Source: Segetibacter sp. 3557_3
GTDB lineage: Bacteria > Bacteroidota > Bacteroidia > Chitinophagales > Chitinophagaceae
Reading direction: 5' to 3'
Assembly (NCBI RefSeq): GCF_004354985.1
Contig: NZ_SMSK01000013.1
Location: forward strand, 124,001-188,000
DNA length: 64,000 nt
The first letter of the stretch is position 1. The number at the start of each line of letters is the position of its first letter. Under the pieces are notes generated by a model. It saw only the letters and a program-made list of their open reading frames with translations, ran no database searches and was not told the DNA's origin. Shown in pieces: positions 36,152 through 45,414 of this stretch. The position numbers and the translations under genes were made by a program.

Positions 36152-37021
36152 ATGCCCGCTATTGAAGACATATTGAAAAAGGTTAGAGCGCTTGAAATAA
36201 AAAGCAAGCGGCTGACTAACCACCTGTTTACGGGCGAGTACCACACCGCTTTTAAGGGTAGGGGAATGTCGTTTAAGGAGGTTCGGGAATACCAGCCTGG
36301 TGATGATACCCGCTTTATCGATTGGAACGTTTCGGCTCGTATGGGACATCCTTACAGCAAGTTGTTCGAGGAAGAACGGGAGTTGTCGGTCTACCTGTTG
36401 GTTGACCTTAGCGCGAGTAGCCTGTTTGGAACTTTTCGCCAGAATAAAAAGGACCTGATTATCGAGATCTGTGCGGTGCTTGCGTTTTCTGCAACAACAA
36501 ACAATGATAAGGTTGGGATTATATTTTTTAGTGATAAGGTAGAAAAGTTTATCCCGGCAAAAAAAGGCAAGGACCATATCCTGTACATTGTTCGTGAACT
36601 GATCAACTACCAGCCACACGCCGCCGATACCCATATCATTAATGCACTTCAATACCTCAACAGCGTTACCCGTCATAAAAGCATTGTGTTTATCCTAAGC
36701 GATTTTGCCGATGCGGGCTACCAGGATGCCTTGCGGGTTGCTGCAAAGCGGCATGATGTAATCGGACTACAGGTTTATGATAAGCGGGATGAACACCTGC
36801 CGCAAATTGGCTTGTTACAGGTTATGGACTCGGAAACTGGTAAAATGGTACTGCTGGATACGAATGATACTTATACCAGGTTCAAGTATAATCAACAGTT
36901 CAACAAAATACTTGATGACGCAAAGGCGGCCTTTCGCAAATCAGGAGCCGATCTAATGCAGGTTGCCACAGGGGAGGACTATGTAAAACTTCTTCAACAA
37001 TTTTTTATCCGGAGAGCATAA
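36152..37021 (+). CDS. DUF58 domain protein (VWA-like), Bat operon
   Basis: The protein has 289 residues. The signature REYQPGDDTRFIDWN (about residues 46-60) is the DUF58 hallmark. A VWA-like half follows with LLVDLSASSLFG in place of the full DxSxS motif, so metal binding may be preserved by the Asp and Ser residues. DUF58 proteins are encoded next to MoxR and are probably its substrate or adaptor. The ATG at 36152 gives the usual length. The next gene starts one base after the stop. Confidence 0.88.
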   Translation: MPAIEDILKKVRALEIKSKRLTNHLFTGEYHTAFKGRGMSFKEVREYQPGDDTRFIDWNVSARMGHPYSKLFEEERELSVYLLVDLSASSLFGTFRQNKKDLIIEICAVLAFSATTNNDKVGIIFFSDKVEKFIPAKKGKDHILYIVRELINYQPHAADTHIINALQYLNSVTRHKSIVFILSDFADAGYQDALRVAAKRHDVIGLQVYDKRDEHLPQIGLLQVMDSETGKMVLLDTNDTYTRFKYNQQFNKILDDAKAAFRKSGADLMQVATGEDYVKLLQQFFIRRA

Positions 37022-37990
37022 GTGAAAAGCAAGGTCTATAACATAGGATTGGGATGGATGCTTTTGTTGATCAGCTTTTCATCATTTGCACAAACGATAT
37101 CTGCAGAAGTAGACCGGGACCGGATATTTATTGGTGAACAGATTGTGCTGAAGTTAAAAGTATCTGAGTTCAACCCCAATAGCCGCGTTGTTCAAACCTG
37201 GTTTCAACTCCCTGATACCATAAATCACCTTGAGGTAGTTGAAAGGCCCAATATTGACACGATCCAGGTTGATGGCATCTATAGCCTTCAACAAAGAATT
37301 ACAATTACATCATTTGATAGCGGTCAGTGGGAAATTCCCGGGTTGACGGTGGTGGTAAAAGACCGGGTGAACAATTCGGTAATAACCCAAACGACCAAAC
37401 CGCTAAGTATCCAGGTGTTGCCTGTAGATGTTTCGGAGCTTAAGGATTACCACGAGATCAAAGAGATTATCGCCGTAGAGGAAAAAAATAATCCGTTGAT
37501 CATTGGCTTGATTGCCGCAATTACAATCCTCTCCTTGTTCGCGATATATCGTTTGTCAAAGTCACGCAAGAAGGTTGCATTAGCTAAGCCGGTTATCGGG
37601 CCAACAGATATGTCGCCCTACGAATGGGCCATTTCGGAATTGGATAAGCTTCAAAGACAGAACCTTGCCGGCAAAGAATCCAGGGCCCATTATGACCAGC
37701 TAACACAGATCAGCAGGCAGTTTTTTCACCTGCAATTGTTGCAACCCTCTTTACAGCAAACAACCGATGAATGGATGGTTCAGCTTCAACCCTTGCGTGT
37801 TGGGCACGATACGAAAACCTCGTTCTTCCAGGTTTTGCGTTTAGCTGATACGGTTAAGTTTGCCAAATACATTCCGCCGGCAACCGACAACGAACAATCT
37901 ATTACCACGGTGAAACATATGCTCCGTGAAGTGGTAGAGCAACAAAAACAATTTGCCCCAAATCCAAATGCAAAATATAAACCTGTATAG
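37022..37990 (+). CDS. BatD-like membrane protein
   Basis: The protein has 322 residues. It starts from a GTG with a signal peptide (LLLISFSSFAQ near 15-25), then a beta-sandwich domain similar to BatD/oxygen-tolerance proteins (AEVDRDRIFIGEQIVLKLKV), one membrane span near 155-175 and a cytoplasmic helical tail. It lies between DUF58 and BatA genes with one-base spacing or overlap, so it belongs to the same complex. Full BatD proteins are longer with several beta domains, so this is a short version. Confidence 0.7.
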   Translation: MKSKVYNIGLGWMLLLISFSSFAQTISAEVDRDRIFIGEQIVLKLKVSEFNPNSRVVQTWFQLPDTINHLEVVERPNIDTIQVDGIYSLQQRITITSFDSGQWEIPGLTVVVKDRVNNSVITQTTKPLSIQVLPVDVSELKDYHEIKEIIAVEEKNNPLIIGLIAAITILSLFAIYRLSKSRKKVALAKPVIGPTDMSPYEWAISELDKLQRQNLAGKESRAHYDQLTQISRQFFHLQLLQPSLQQTTDEWMVQLQPLRVGHDTKTSFFQVLRLADTVKFAKYIPPATDNEQSITTVKHMLREVVEQQKQFAPNPNAKYKPV

Positions 37991-38997
37991 TGCTGAGTAG
38001 CTGGTTACGTGATATCACATTTTTATACCCCTGGGTCCTTAGTTTACTGCTTTGGATCCCGATCATGGTGTTTTGGTACTACCGGAACAATACGAAGCGG
38101 CAGGCATCAATGCTGATTACAACAACGCATTTCATTACTTCGGTCAGGAGTTATCGCACCTGGCTGATCCATACACCATTTGTACTTCGGATGCTGGCGC
38201 TTGGTTTTATTATCATTGCCCTTGCAAGGCCCCGGCACCAGTTTAACGAACAAAGTACTGAAGGCGAAGGCATCGACATTGTATTGTGTTTCGACATCAG
38301 CGGAAGTATGACGGAAAAGGACTTCCTGCCGAACCGGCTTGAGGCCTCGAAAGATGTTGCGCGCACATTTGTTGACAACAGAACCGGCGACCGCATTGGT
38401 ATCGTAATTTTCAGTGGTAAAAGTTTTACGCTTTGCCCCATTACGACAGATAAGAAAGCCGTTCAGTCGCAAATTGATGTTATCCAAAGCGGCTACCTTG
38501 AAGAAGATGGTACCTCAATCGGTTCGGGTCTTGCAACCAGTATCGACAGGCTCAAAGATGCAAAAACAAAAAGTAAGATCATTATCCTGCTCACAGACGG
38601 TGTTGATTTTGGGGGGATGATCCCGCCGGATATTGCAATGGAGATGGCAAAACTGTATGGTATTAAGATTTATGCTATTGGTGTTGGCTCCGAAAAAACG
38701 GTGGATGAGCAGGTTGAAACGCCCTTCGGCAGAATGAATAACAAGAAGAAGCTTGAATTTAATGAAGGGCTGCTCAAAAACATTGCACTTCAAACCGGGG
38801 GTCAGTATTTCCAGGCTACTGACCGTGCTGCGCTCGAGCGTATATATGCAAGCATTAATAAGCTGGAAAAATCAAAGGTGAAAATAACCACGTATAACAG
38901 GTATACAGAAGAGTACCTGCCCTGGGTACTGATTGCACTTGGATTGCTGTTGCTTGAGTTTGTGTTGCGGTACACTATTTTCAAGAAGTTTCCTTAG
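37990..38997 (+). CDS. BatA-type VWA-domain membrane protein
   Basis: The protein has 335 residues. Two N-terminal spans (about 12-30 and 60-80) are followed by a VWA domain with the MIDAS motif DISGS in VLCFDISGSMTEKDF, and a C-terminal span near 312-330. It starts at a GTG overlapping the BatD-like stop by one base. BatA proteins in Bacteroidota act with MoxR in the envelope and have been tied to stress tolerance. BatB, BatC and TPR partners do not follow: the next gene is rsgA. Confidence 0.88.
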   Translation: MLSSWLRDITFLYPWVLSLLLWIPIMVFWYYRNNTKRQASMLITTTHFITSVRSYRTWLIHTPFVLRMLALGFIIIALARPRHQFNEQSTEGEGIDIVLCFDISGSMTEKDFLPNRLEASKDVARTFVDNRTGDRIGIVIFSGKSFTLCPITTDKKAVQSQIDVIQSGYLEEDGTSIGSGLATSIDRLKDAKTKSKIIILLTDGVDFGGMIPPDIAMEMAKLYGIKIYAIGVGSEKTVDEQVETPFGRMNNKKKLEFNEGLLKNIALQTGGQYFQATDRAALERIYASINKLEKSKVKITTYNRYTEEYLPWVLIALGLLLLEFVLRYTIFKKFP

Positions 38998-39082
38998 GAG
39001 GAATAATTCCTTCCTTAGCACCTGAACCCCCGTCCTATTCACCAGTAATTGATGAGGCTTCATAATCGTATCTTAGCAGAAT

Positions 39083-40009
39083 ATGAAGGCGCTTATTTAT
39101 AAATCTACCGGGAGCTGGTACTTCGCAAAAATTCCTGGCGGAAAGGTATTCAACGCCAGGATTAAAGGAGTGCTTAAGCTTGATGGGATAACCTCTACAA
39201 ACCCTATCGCGGTTGGAGATTATGTTGAAATGGAACAGGAAACCGACGGCCAGGAAAATGCGATCATTTCCCGCATTTACGATCGGAAAAATTACATTGC
39301 CCGGGTCTCACCTCATAACAAGAATCAACATCACATTGTAGCTTCAAATCTCGACCAAACCCTTTTGTTTGCCACCCTTCGGGACCCGAAGACGTCACAG
39401 GGGTTTATCGATCGTTTCCTGATTTCTGCGGAAGCTTACCATATACCGGCTGTGATTATCTTTAATAAGGCCGATCTGTACCGGAAAAAAGAATTGGAGA
39501 AGTTCGACGAAGTAAAACAGATCTATGAAGAAGCCGGTTACCGGGTGGTGCTCACCAGTGTTCAGGATGGTAGGGGAGTTAGCGAGATTAAAGGCCTTTT
39601 GCAAGACAAAGTATCGCTGCTAAGCGGCCATAGCGGGGTCGGAAAATCAACCCTGATTAATGCATTGTTTCCCGAACTGAATCTTAGAACCAAGGAAGTA
39701 AGTGAATGGAGCGGAAAGGGCATGCATACAACTACGTTTGCCGAGATGTTTGACCTTCCGGGAACGGGCCAAGTTATAGATACACCAGGTGTGAGGGAGT
39801 TTGGGCTTGTTGATATCTCAAAGCAGGAGTTGTCGCATTATTTTCCTGAAATGCGAAACAAGTTAAACGATTGCCAGTTTAACAATTGTATGCACATAAA
39901 TGAACCCGGATGTGCTGTTAAGGAAGCCGTAAGTGATGGTGTTATTCATGAAGACAGGTATGTAAGTTATGTTACCATACTCGACACAATGACGGACAAA
40001 AACTATTAA
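39083..40009 (+). CDS. rsgA: Ribosome small-subunit-dependent GTPase A
   Basis: The protein has 308 residues with the circularly permuted GTPase order: an N-terminal OB-fold, then NKADLY (G4), GHSGVGKSTLIN (G1) and DTPGVREFG (G3). The C-terminal zinc site is NDCQFNNCMHINEPGC. It assists late 30S subunit maturation. A TATCTTAG box 10 bp before the start may be part of its promoter. The stop codon is 2 bp from the end of a convergent small gene. Confidence 0.95.
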   Translation: MKALIYKSTGSWYFAKIPGGKVFNARIKGVLKLDGITSTNPIAVGDYVEMEQETDGQENAIISRIYDRKNYIARVSPHNKNQHHIVASNLDQTLLFATLRDPKTSQGFIDRFLISAEAYHIPAVIIFNKADLYRKKELEKFDEVKQIYEEAGYRVVLTSVQDGRGVSEIKGLLQDKVSLLSGHSGVGKSTLINALFPELNLRTKEVSEWSGKGMHTTTFAEMFDLPGTGQVIDTPGVREFGLVDISKQELSHYFPEMRNKLNDCQFNNCMHINEPGCAVKEAVSDGVIHEDRYVSYVTILDTMTDKNY

Positions 40010-40011
40010 GC

Positions 40012-40302
40012 TTAAAAGTATTTTTTCTCCAGTATTGTTGCCAATTCTTTAACAACTGCATTTGCCCTGCTGTTATCCGGTGAAATTGAAACCCCATTGT
40101 ATATATTATAATGCAACTTCAGTGGATGTCCCTTATATAAAAAGGTCCAGTCAGTAGAGTGAAACTCGTCTGATTTAGCAGTAAACTTTACCCTCAGTTC
40201 AGTTGACAGCAGGTTTGCAATACTGTAAAACTTCTTCATCCCGCAATTGTCATCTATAACGGCTTCTACAACGCCGGATGACTTGGTTAATTGATAGCTC
40301 AT
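40012..40302 (-). CDS. Small hypothetical protein
   Basis: This 96-residue protein has no signal peptide or membrane span. It shows alternating hydrophobic residues consistent with a small alpha/beta fold (YSIANLLSTELRVKF, DWTFLYKGHPLKLHYNIYNGVSIS). I do not recognise the family. It is convergent with rsgA and 29 bp downstream of a tiny lipoprotein gene on the same strand, so the two may be co-transcribed. Confidence 0.65.
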   Translation of the reverse strand: MSYQLTKSSGVVEAVIDDNCGMKKFYSIANLLSTELRVKFTAKSDEFHSTDWTFLYKGHPLKLHYNIYNGVSISPDNSRANAVVKELATILEKKYF

Positions 40303-40330
40303 GACATTTTCTTTATGGCAATAGTGGTCG

Positions 40331-40501
40331 TTAGCCTTTGAATTTTTTTGCTTTCTTTAAATCTTTCGCAGTTTGCTTATCAGGGTTTAGCAATCGTTCA
40401 GCACCCACATTGCGGCCGTTACCGGGGCAACCTTTTCGAACATTGCATGACTGCGCGCACATGCATGCAAGAATGATGACAATACCTGTGAATGCTTTCA
40501 T
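40331..40501 (-). CDS. Tiny lipoprotein (56 residues)
   Basis: The start is the ATG at 40501-40499 and the stop is at 40333-40331. The sequence opens with a lipoprotein signal peptide (MKAFTGIVIILACMCAQSC; lipidated Cys near residue 19). A short basic tail follows, with CPGNGRNVGAERLL and ending in KKAKKFKG. I infer export and lipidation; no function is known to me. The unrelated plus-strand frame over the same stretch lacks any protein-like features. It is upstream of, and may be co-transcribed with, the 96-residue gene. Confidence 0.65.
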   Translation of the reverse strand: MKAFTGIVIILACMCAQSCNVRKGCPGNGRNVGAERLLNPDKQTAKDLKKAKKFKG

Positions 40502-40613
40502 AAAAGATTTTCAATTACCCGGAACAGCGGGCTCCGGTTACCCTTGCCGACAACAAATCACCTTATGGTAAGTATTTACGACCGGGTGATATATAACGTT
40601 GCTTTTATAACGA

Positions 40614-41147
40614 TTATTTCTTTATGGAATTAAAATCGTCGAACCACGATGCGTACCTGGTATAGTTGCCGGCTATTCTGTTAATCTGCCCGCTGATCAA
40701 CTCTTCTGAAATGTCTTTCACTTTTTTTGCCGGAACACCTGCATAGATACTTCCGGGCTCTACGATGGTTCCTTCAAGAACAACGGCTCCGGCTGCAATA
40801 ATGGAATTGCTGTTTACCACGCAACGGTCCATTACGATCGCACCCATGCCAACGAGTACATTGTCGTGAATGGTGCAGCCGTGCACAATGGCATTATGAC
40901 CTATAGACACATTTTCGCCGATATGTGTTGCATGTTTGAGGTAGGTACAGTGGATAACGGCGCCATCCTGAACGTTTACGCGGTTGCCCATCTTTATATA
41001 ATTCACGTCGCCGCGTAATACCGCGTTAAACCAGATGCTGCAGCCATCACCCATAGTAACGCTGCCAACAATGGTTGCATTTGGTGCAACAAAACAATCG
41101 TTTCCAAAAACAGGTGATACCCCATGTACAGGAAAAATGTAGGCCAT
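40614..41147 (-). CDS. Gamma-carbonic-anhydrase-like hexapeptide protein
   Basis: The protein has 177 residues formed from left-handed beta-helix repeats. The zinc-ligand positions are met by AVIHCT and IGHNAIVHGC (three His). FNAVLRGDVNYIKMG and VQDGAVIH are YrdA/PaaY family signatures. Members include true gamma carbonic anhydrases and uncharacterised relatives, so catalytic activity is likely but unproven. It is divergent from the aminotransferase gene, with a 130-bp gap between the starts. Confidence 0.9.
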   Translation of the reverse strand: MAYIFPVHGVSPVFGNDCFVAPNATIVGSVTMGDGCSIWFNAVLRGDVNYIKMGNRVNVQDGAVIHCTYLKHATHIGENVSIGHNAIVHGCTIHDNVLVGMGAIVMDRCVVNSNSIIAAGAVVLEGTIVEPGSIYAGVPAKKVKDISEELISGQINRIAGNYTRYASWFDDFNSIKK

Positions 41148-41277
41148 AAGTATTGTTTAAGTTGTTTGTTAAGCTGTTTAGGTTTTCAAGTTAATGTATT
41201 GCAGATTTGATCCCGAAACAAAGCCCGATTATGAATTAAATTGCAGGGCTTCTTTTTTGTAATTAGTAAAGTTTATA

Positions 41278-42462
41278 ATGACCAATCGCCAGATATTTCT
41301 TCAACATGTCGGTCAAACCTCCACTGAGCCCCTTTGTCTTGAGATCGTGAAAGCCGCCGGGGTGGAGATGTGGGATGTGAACGGTAAAAGGTTTATTGAC
41401 CTGATTGCCGGGATCAGTGTTTGTAATGTAGGCCACTGCCATCCTGAAGTAGTTGCTGCTGTTCAAGGCCAGGCAAGTGAGTATATGCACCTCTTGGTTT
41501 ATGGCGAGTTTGTACAGGCACCGCAAGTGCGGTATGCCGCGGCGCTTACGCAGCAGCTACCACCCACATTAAACAGCGTGTACTTCACCAATAGTGGGGC
41601 TGAAGCAACAGAAGGAGCAATGAAGCTGGCGAAACGGTATACCGGCAGGTCTAAAATCATCGCCTTTAACCACAGCTATCATGGCAGCACACAAGGCGCA
41701 CTGAGCATTATCGGCGATGAATTCTGGCGACAAGCATACCGGCCGCTATTACCCGATGTTTACCACTACAATTACAACAGTAACGAAGTACTCGCAGCAA
41801 TCGACGAACAAACGGCTTGCGTTATCATGGAAACGGTACAGGCAGAGAAGGGGATTATTAAACCTGCCGGCGAGTGGATCGCGAAAATAGAACAGCGCTG
41901 CAAAGCTACCGGTACATTGTTCATTCTTGATGAAATACAGACCGGCTTCGGCAGAACCGGAACGCTGTGGGCATTTGAACAATATGGGGTAGTGCCAGAC
42001 ATACTGTTGCTTGGAAAAGCATTGGGCGGGGGAATGCCCCTTGGTGCCTTTGTCGCCGATAAGCAGATCATGGATAGCTTTACCGTTAGCCCCGTGCTTG
42101 GGCACATTACCACCTTTGGCGGGCACCCGGTTTCCTGTGCGGGTGGACTGGCGGCTTTCGAGGTGTTGACTCGTGAGTCACTTTATAAACAAGTTGAAGC
42201 GAAAACCGAACTTTTCCTCCGGCTGCTGAAGCACCATCAAATACTGGATGTTCGCGCTGCAGGGTTATGGATGGCGGTTGAGTTCGATAGCTTTAGCACT
42301 TGCAAAAGGGTCATTGATGCATGTATAGCCAAAGGCCTTATAACAGACTGGTTTCTATTTGCACCAAATTGCCTGCGAATAGCCCCACCACTCACCATAA
42401 GTGAAAACGAGATTGTGGAAGCATGCGAGATCATCCTGGCATGTTTATCAGCCGGTGATTAG
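41278..42462 (+). CDS. Class III PLP-dependent aminotransferase (acetylornithine/ornithine type)
   Basis: The protein has 394 residues. FTNSGAEATEGAMKLAKRYTGR is the class III phosphate-binding region. ILDEIQTGFGRTGTLWAFEQYG has the PLP-contact Asp, and LLGKALGGGMPLGAF carries the PLP lysine. It resembles the ArgD-like/omega-aminotransferase group in Bacteroidota. No arginine genes are nearby, so the substrate cannot be set from context. Confidence 0.85.
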   Translation: MTNRQIFLQHVGQTSTEPLCLEIVKAAGVEMWDVNGKRFIDLIAGISVCNVGHCHPEVVAAVQGQASEYMHLLVYGEFVQAPQVRYAAALTQQLPPTLNSVYFTNSGAEATEGAMKLAKRYTGRSKIIAFNHSYHGSTQGALSIIGDEFWRQAYRPLLPDVYHYNYNSNEVLAAIDEQTACVIMETVQAEKGIIKPAGEWIAKIEQRCKATGTLFILDEIQTGFGRTGTLWAFEQYGVVPDILLLGKALGGGMPLGAFVADKQIMDSFTVSPVLGHITTFGGHPVSCAGGLAAFEVLTRESLYKQVEAKTELFLRLLKHHQILDVRAAGLWMAVEFDSFSTCKRVIDACIAKGLITDWFLFAPNCLRIAPPLTISENEIVEACEIILACLSAGD

Positions 42463-42525
42463 TTTCATCAGCGGGGAGAAAACTGGTGACACGAAATGCC
42501 GTGCAGTATAATCGGGATTTCGCGT

Positions 42526-42641
42526 AATTTTTTTTGGACGAGCACGAGGATCCATTTTCAACATCGTTGCCGGCTCGGCTGCGCCAGTCGGAGGCCCGCC
42601 CGGATGAACCGGTTCGGACGGGAGTGTCACTCACTTGTACG
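42526..42641 (+). repeat. Dispersed intergenic repeat, copy A
   Basis: This is the best-developed copy. It has an aattttttttgga run at 42526-42538, aacatcgttgc at 42560-42570, the palindrome gaaccggttc at 42606-42615, ttcggacggg at 42613-42622, and the core gtgtcactcacttgtacg at 42624-42641. It lies in a 340-bp gap between a plus-strand and a minus-strand gene, with no other gene visible. Confidence 0.65.
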
Positions 42642-42802
42642 CTCTGTTCGCTATTCGACTTACGTAAACCATAGCTAAACACAACCGGGAGTTACCACCA
42701 GGGTCGCTTCGGATAGACATGTATGCAAGGCAGTTGCTTTACTCTCGGGGTAATAATTGAAGTTATAGACCCCAACCTATATTGTTGCCTGAACAGTAGC
42801 AA

Positions 42803-45289
42803 TCAGAAGCCTACTTTGAAGCTTGCGAACACACCAAATCTTTTGTTTTGTTCTTTCGGAAGTGGTTGTGGTAGTACCCGCCAGATGAAATCGAGGCGGA
42901 GAACTTTTAGAATGTTGTCGACACCGGTCCCAACTTCCAGGTACACTTTGTCGTTAAGTGTTGCGAAAGACTGGTTGCCTACAAAATTCAAATTCCTGTT
43001 TGCAGTGCTAAGTCCTCCTATAAGTCCTTTTGCACTCCAGAACTGGCGGAACTTAAGCTTACGTGTTATTGGAATGTATTTAAATAAACCGTTGCCAATG
43101 TTGTGTTCCACATTAAAACCTGCATATCGATCGCTGATGTACTCAAAACGGTTCATCATGTTGAATGCATACTTATTGTAATAGTAAATTTCATTGCCCG
43201 GGTGAATTTCGAGGAACGGATAGGGCACGGTTCCAAATACCCTTCCACCAAACAGGTTGTAATAAAAAGATCCAAAAGGTGGAATCTTCAGGTAGTCGCT
43301 AATGCTTCCGCTTACTTTATGGTAATTGTAACTGCTTCGCATTACCCCTGCCCAACCTTTGTTTACCCGCAATTCAACCACAGGCAGCTCAGAGCCCAGG
43401 CTAGTGCGATAGAAGCTGTTTTCTATGAACTTCTCCATGTATGCAAATCGAAATCGAATGGCAGTCTCGAAATTGCGTAATGGATCGCCGGGAATGTTGT
43501 TGGAGAACAGGAGTTTTCCGGGCAGGTTCATGAGAGGATCATATTGTTTATGCGTTACCTCCAGCAGAAATGACAAACCGAAATTGGTCTCTTTAAAGGC
43601 TTCAAACCGCTTTTCTTCGAGGCTCAGGTATTTTACCGGTACCCCGCTTTTCCGGATGGCAAGCGAAAAGATGTTGTCTGTACTTACTTCGTCATAGTAG
43701 TTTTGCGCAAAGTCTCTATCCTTACTGTAAGAGGCGTACAGGTAGAACCTCGGATGTTTTTTTGGAAGCACAAAAATTTCTGCTTTGCCTTTGAACTTTT
43801 TATCACCAAAGCCATAGGCCAGGTAGCCATGCAGAAATAGCTTTTGGTTAAATTTATAGTTGGTCGCGAGGTCGAACCTTACACGGGTGCCTTCCTGCAG
43901 GTTTCCACTCACCCAGTTATACCATGGTCCAATACGATAATTACCAATGTTTTTATAACCCGTTCCGAGAAAGGTGATTGCATCGTTGTACTTTTTGAAC
44001 GCCGGAATACTTTGGATGGTATCGATCATTTTATAAACGTCCGACTCGTTTTTGTTGAGCTTTTCATGGCGGCTCTGCACCCAGAAGCTGTCTGTATGTA
44101 TCTCCGCATCGGGTAGTACATCAACCTGTTCAGGCTTCTTATTTTCTTTAAGTATTGCCGCGATACTTTCCTGGTTCAGGGCAACGTTCCGGTAGGTCGC
44201 CGTTTTGCGTCCCTTAAATCCGCCACGCGATTTCCCCATAGGAGAGATGTCCACTACAAATCTGTCTTTACTCAAAAACCAGGTGGTGTCGTTAACAAGC
44301 CGAAACTCCTGGATGAGTGTTAGTTTTTCTACAAAGTTGATGTTTGCTTCTACAGAGGGGCGAAGCGTAATCTTTTGAATAGCATAAGAACTATCTACTA
44401 CCCAACAGTCACCTTCAAACGTATTTCCACCTTTGCTCTTCGGTGTAAACCGGAGGTGTACCAGTCTTTTGTTATTGAGGTATTGGGTATCGAGTAATTT
44501 GAAATTATAATAATTGTCGCCACGCTCGTGAAATGGACTCACAAATTGTTTGTCGAGAACAGGGATGTAGTTAAGGTAAATGTTTACATTTTGGTAGGTG
44601 CCGCCAAGAAATTTGGTGACACTTTCATTTTCGATACCGTTGGTTTTGCTTGCTTTGATGATCTCCCTTGTGCGCCGTGGATTGTGTTGTACATAGAAGT
44701 CAGACAGGGTTTCAGTAAGAAAAACCGGTAAAAACGGCTTTCCTTCAGTCGTATCGATGTTTTGAAGAATAAAATTAAAAGGCTTCAACAATCGTTTACC
44801 GGCAAGTTTTTCCTGGTCTACATTAATGAGATCTAGTTCGAGCTTATTGTAGATCTCGTACGAAAAGTTTTCAAACTGCGCCGGATCAAACTTGTACTTG
44901 TTTTTGATAATGCGGTTCCAAAGCCAGAGTGCACGATTGAACTTGACCTTTACTACAGCTTCTTTGCCAACCTGTGCAACGGCTAGTTTGATTTCAATAG
45001 AAGTTGAGTCCTGGTATTTTGGTAAAACGACGGCCAATGGATTGTACCCAACTGAAGTTACCAACAGGGTATCGCCACCCGTTGAACTATAGCTAAATAC
45101 AAATTTTCCCAATGAATCGGTTAACGAACCGGCCGTGGCGTTTTTCAACTGTACGGAAGCAAAAGGAATGGGCTCATCACTCTGCTGATCCCTTACGCTG
45201 CCTGCAATAGTTTTCCTCTGGCTGAACAGACTACCAGGTATAAAGAACAGCATCGCTGCAAGAAGAAGGAAAGGAATTTTAGGTCGCAT
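42803..45289 (-). CDS. DUF5686 outer-membrane protein with carboxypeptidase-like N-terminal domain
   Basis: The protein has 828 residues from the preferred ATG at 45289. A signal peptide ends near residue 24 (GSLFSQ). Next comes a CarboxypepD_reg-like beta sandwich (IAGSVRDQQSDEPIPFASVQLKN). The rest (about 110-828) is the DUF5686 region, ending in amphipathic strands typical of an outer-membrane barrel (WSAKGLIGGL, FGVFASFKVGF). The domain pair is common in Bacteroidota and is often near TonB-dependent systems, but its role is unknown. Confidence 0.85.
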   Translation of the reverse strand: MRPKIPFLLLAAMLFFIPGSLFSQRKTIAGSVRDQQSDEPIPFASVQLKNATAGSLTDSLGKFVFSYSSTGGDTLLVTSVGYNPLAVVLPKYQDSTSIEIKLAVAQVGKEAVVKVKFNRALWLWNRIIKNKYKFDPAQFENFSYEIYNKLELDLINVDQEKLAGKRLLKPFNFILQNIDTTEGKPFLPVFLTETLSDFYVQHNPRRTREIIKASKTNGIENESVTKFLGGTYQNVNIYLNYIPVLDKQFVSPFHERGDNYYNFKLLDTQYLNNKRLVHLRFTPKSKGGNTFEGDCWVVDSSYAIQKITLRPSVEANINFVEKLTLIQEFRLVNDTTWFLSKDRFVVDISPMGKSRGGFKGRKTATYRNVALNQESIAAILKENKKPEQVDVLPDAEIHTDSFWVQSRHEKLNKNESDVYKMIDTIQSIPAFKKYNDAITFLGTGYKNIGNYRIGPWYNWVSGNLQEGTRVRFDLATNYKFNQKLFLHGYLAYGFGDKKFKGKAEIFVLPKKHPRFYLYASYSKDRDFAQNYYDEVSTDNIFSLAIRKSGVPVKYLSLEEKRFEAFKETNFGLSFLLEVTHKQYDPLMNLPGKLLFSNNIPGDPLRNFETAIRFRFAYMEKFIENSFYRTSLGSELPVVELRVNKGWAGVMRSSYNYHKVSGSISDYLKIPPFGSFYYNLFGGRVFGTVPYPFLEIHPGNEIYYYNKYAFNMMNRFEYISDRYAGFNVEHNIGNGLFKYIPITRKLKFRQFWSAKGLIGGLSTANRNLNFVGNQSFATLNDKVYLEVGTGVDNILKVLRLDFIWRVLPQPLPKEQNKRFGVFASFKVGF

Positions 45290-45414
45290 AGGAGAATAAC
45301 AAATGCAAGATACAACATAGCTGTTCAAGCTTCTACCAGCACCTGCGTTCCCCGGTGCAAAAGAATTTGGAAGAGTGGCAAACTATCTATTCCTTTGAAT
45401 TTCAAAGTACTTTT

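Noticed and set aside
40338-40571. Plus-strand open frame of 77 codons
   Set aside because: It overlaps the tiny lipoprotein gene on the other strand, which has a far better signal peptide and tail.
41219-41260. aagccc/gggctt hairpin with T-run between two divergent genes
   Set aside because: It has no upstream gene in the correct direction to terminate; the arms are only 6 bp and the loop is long.
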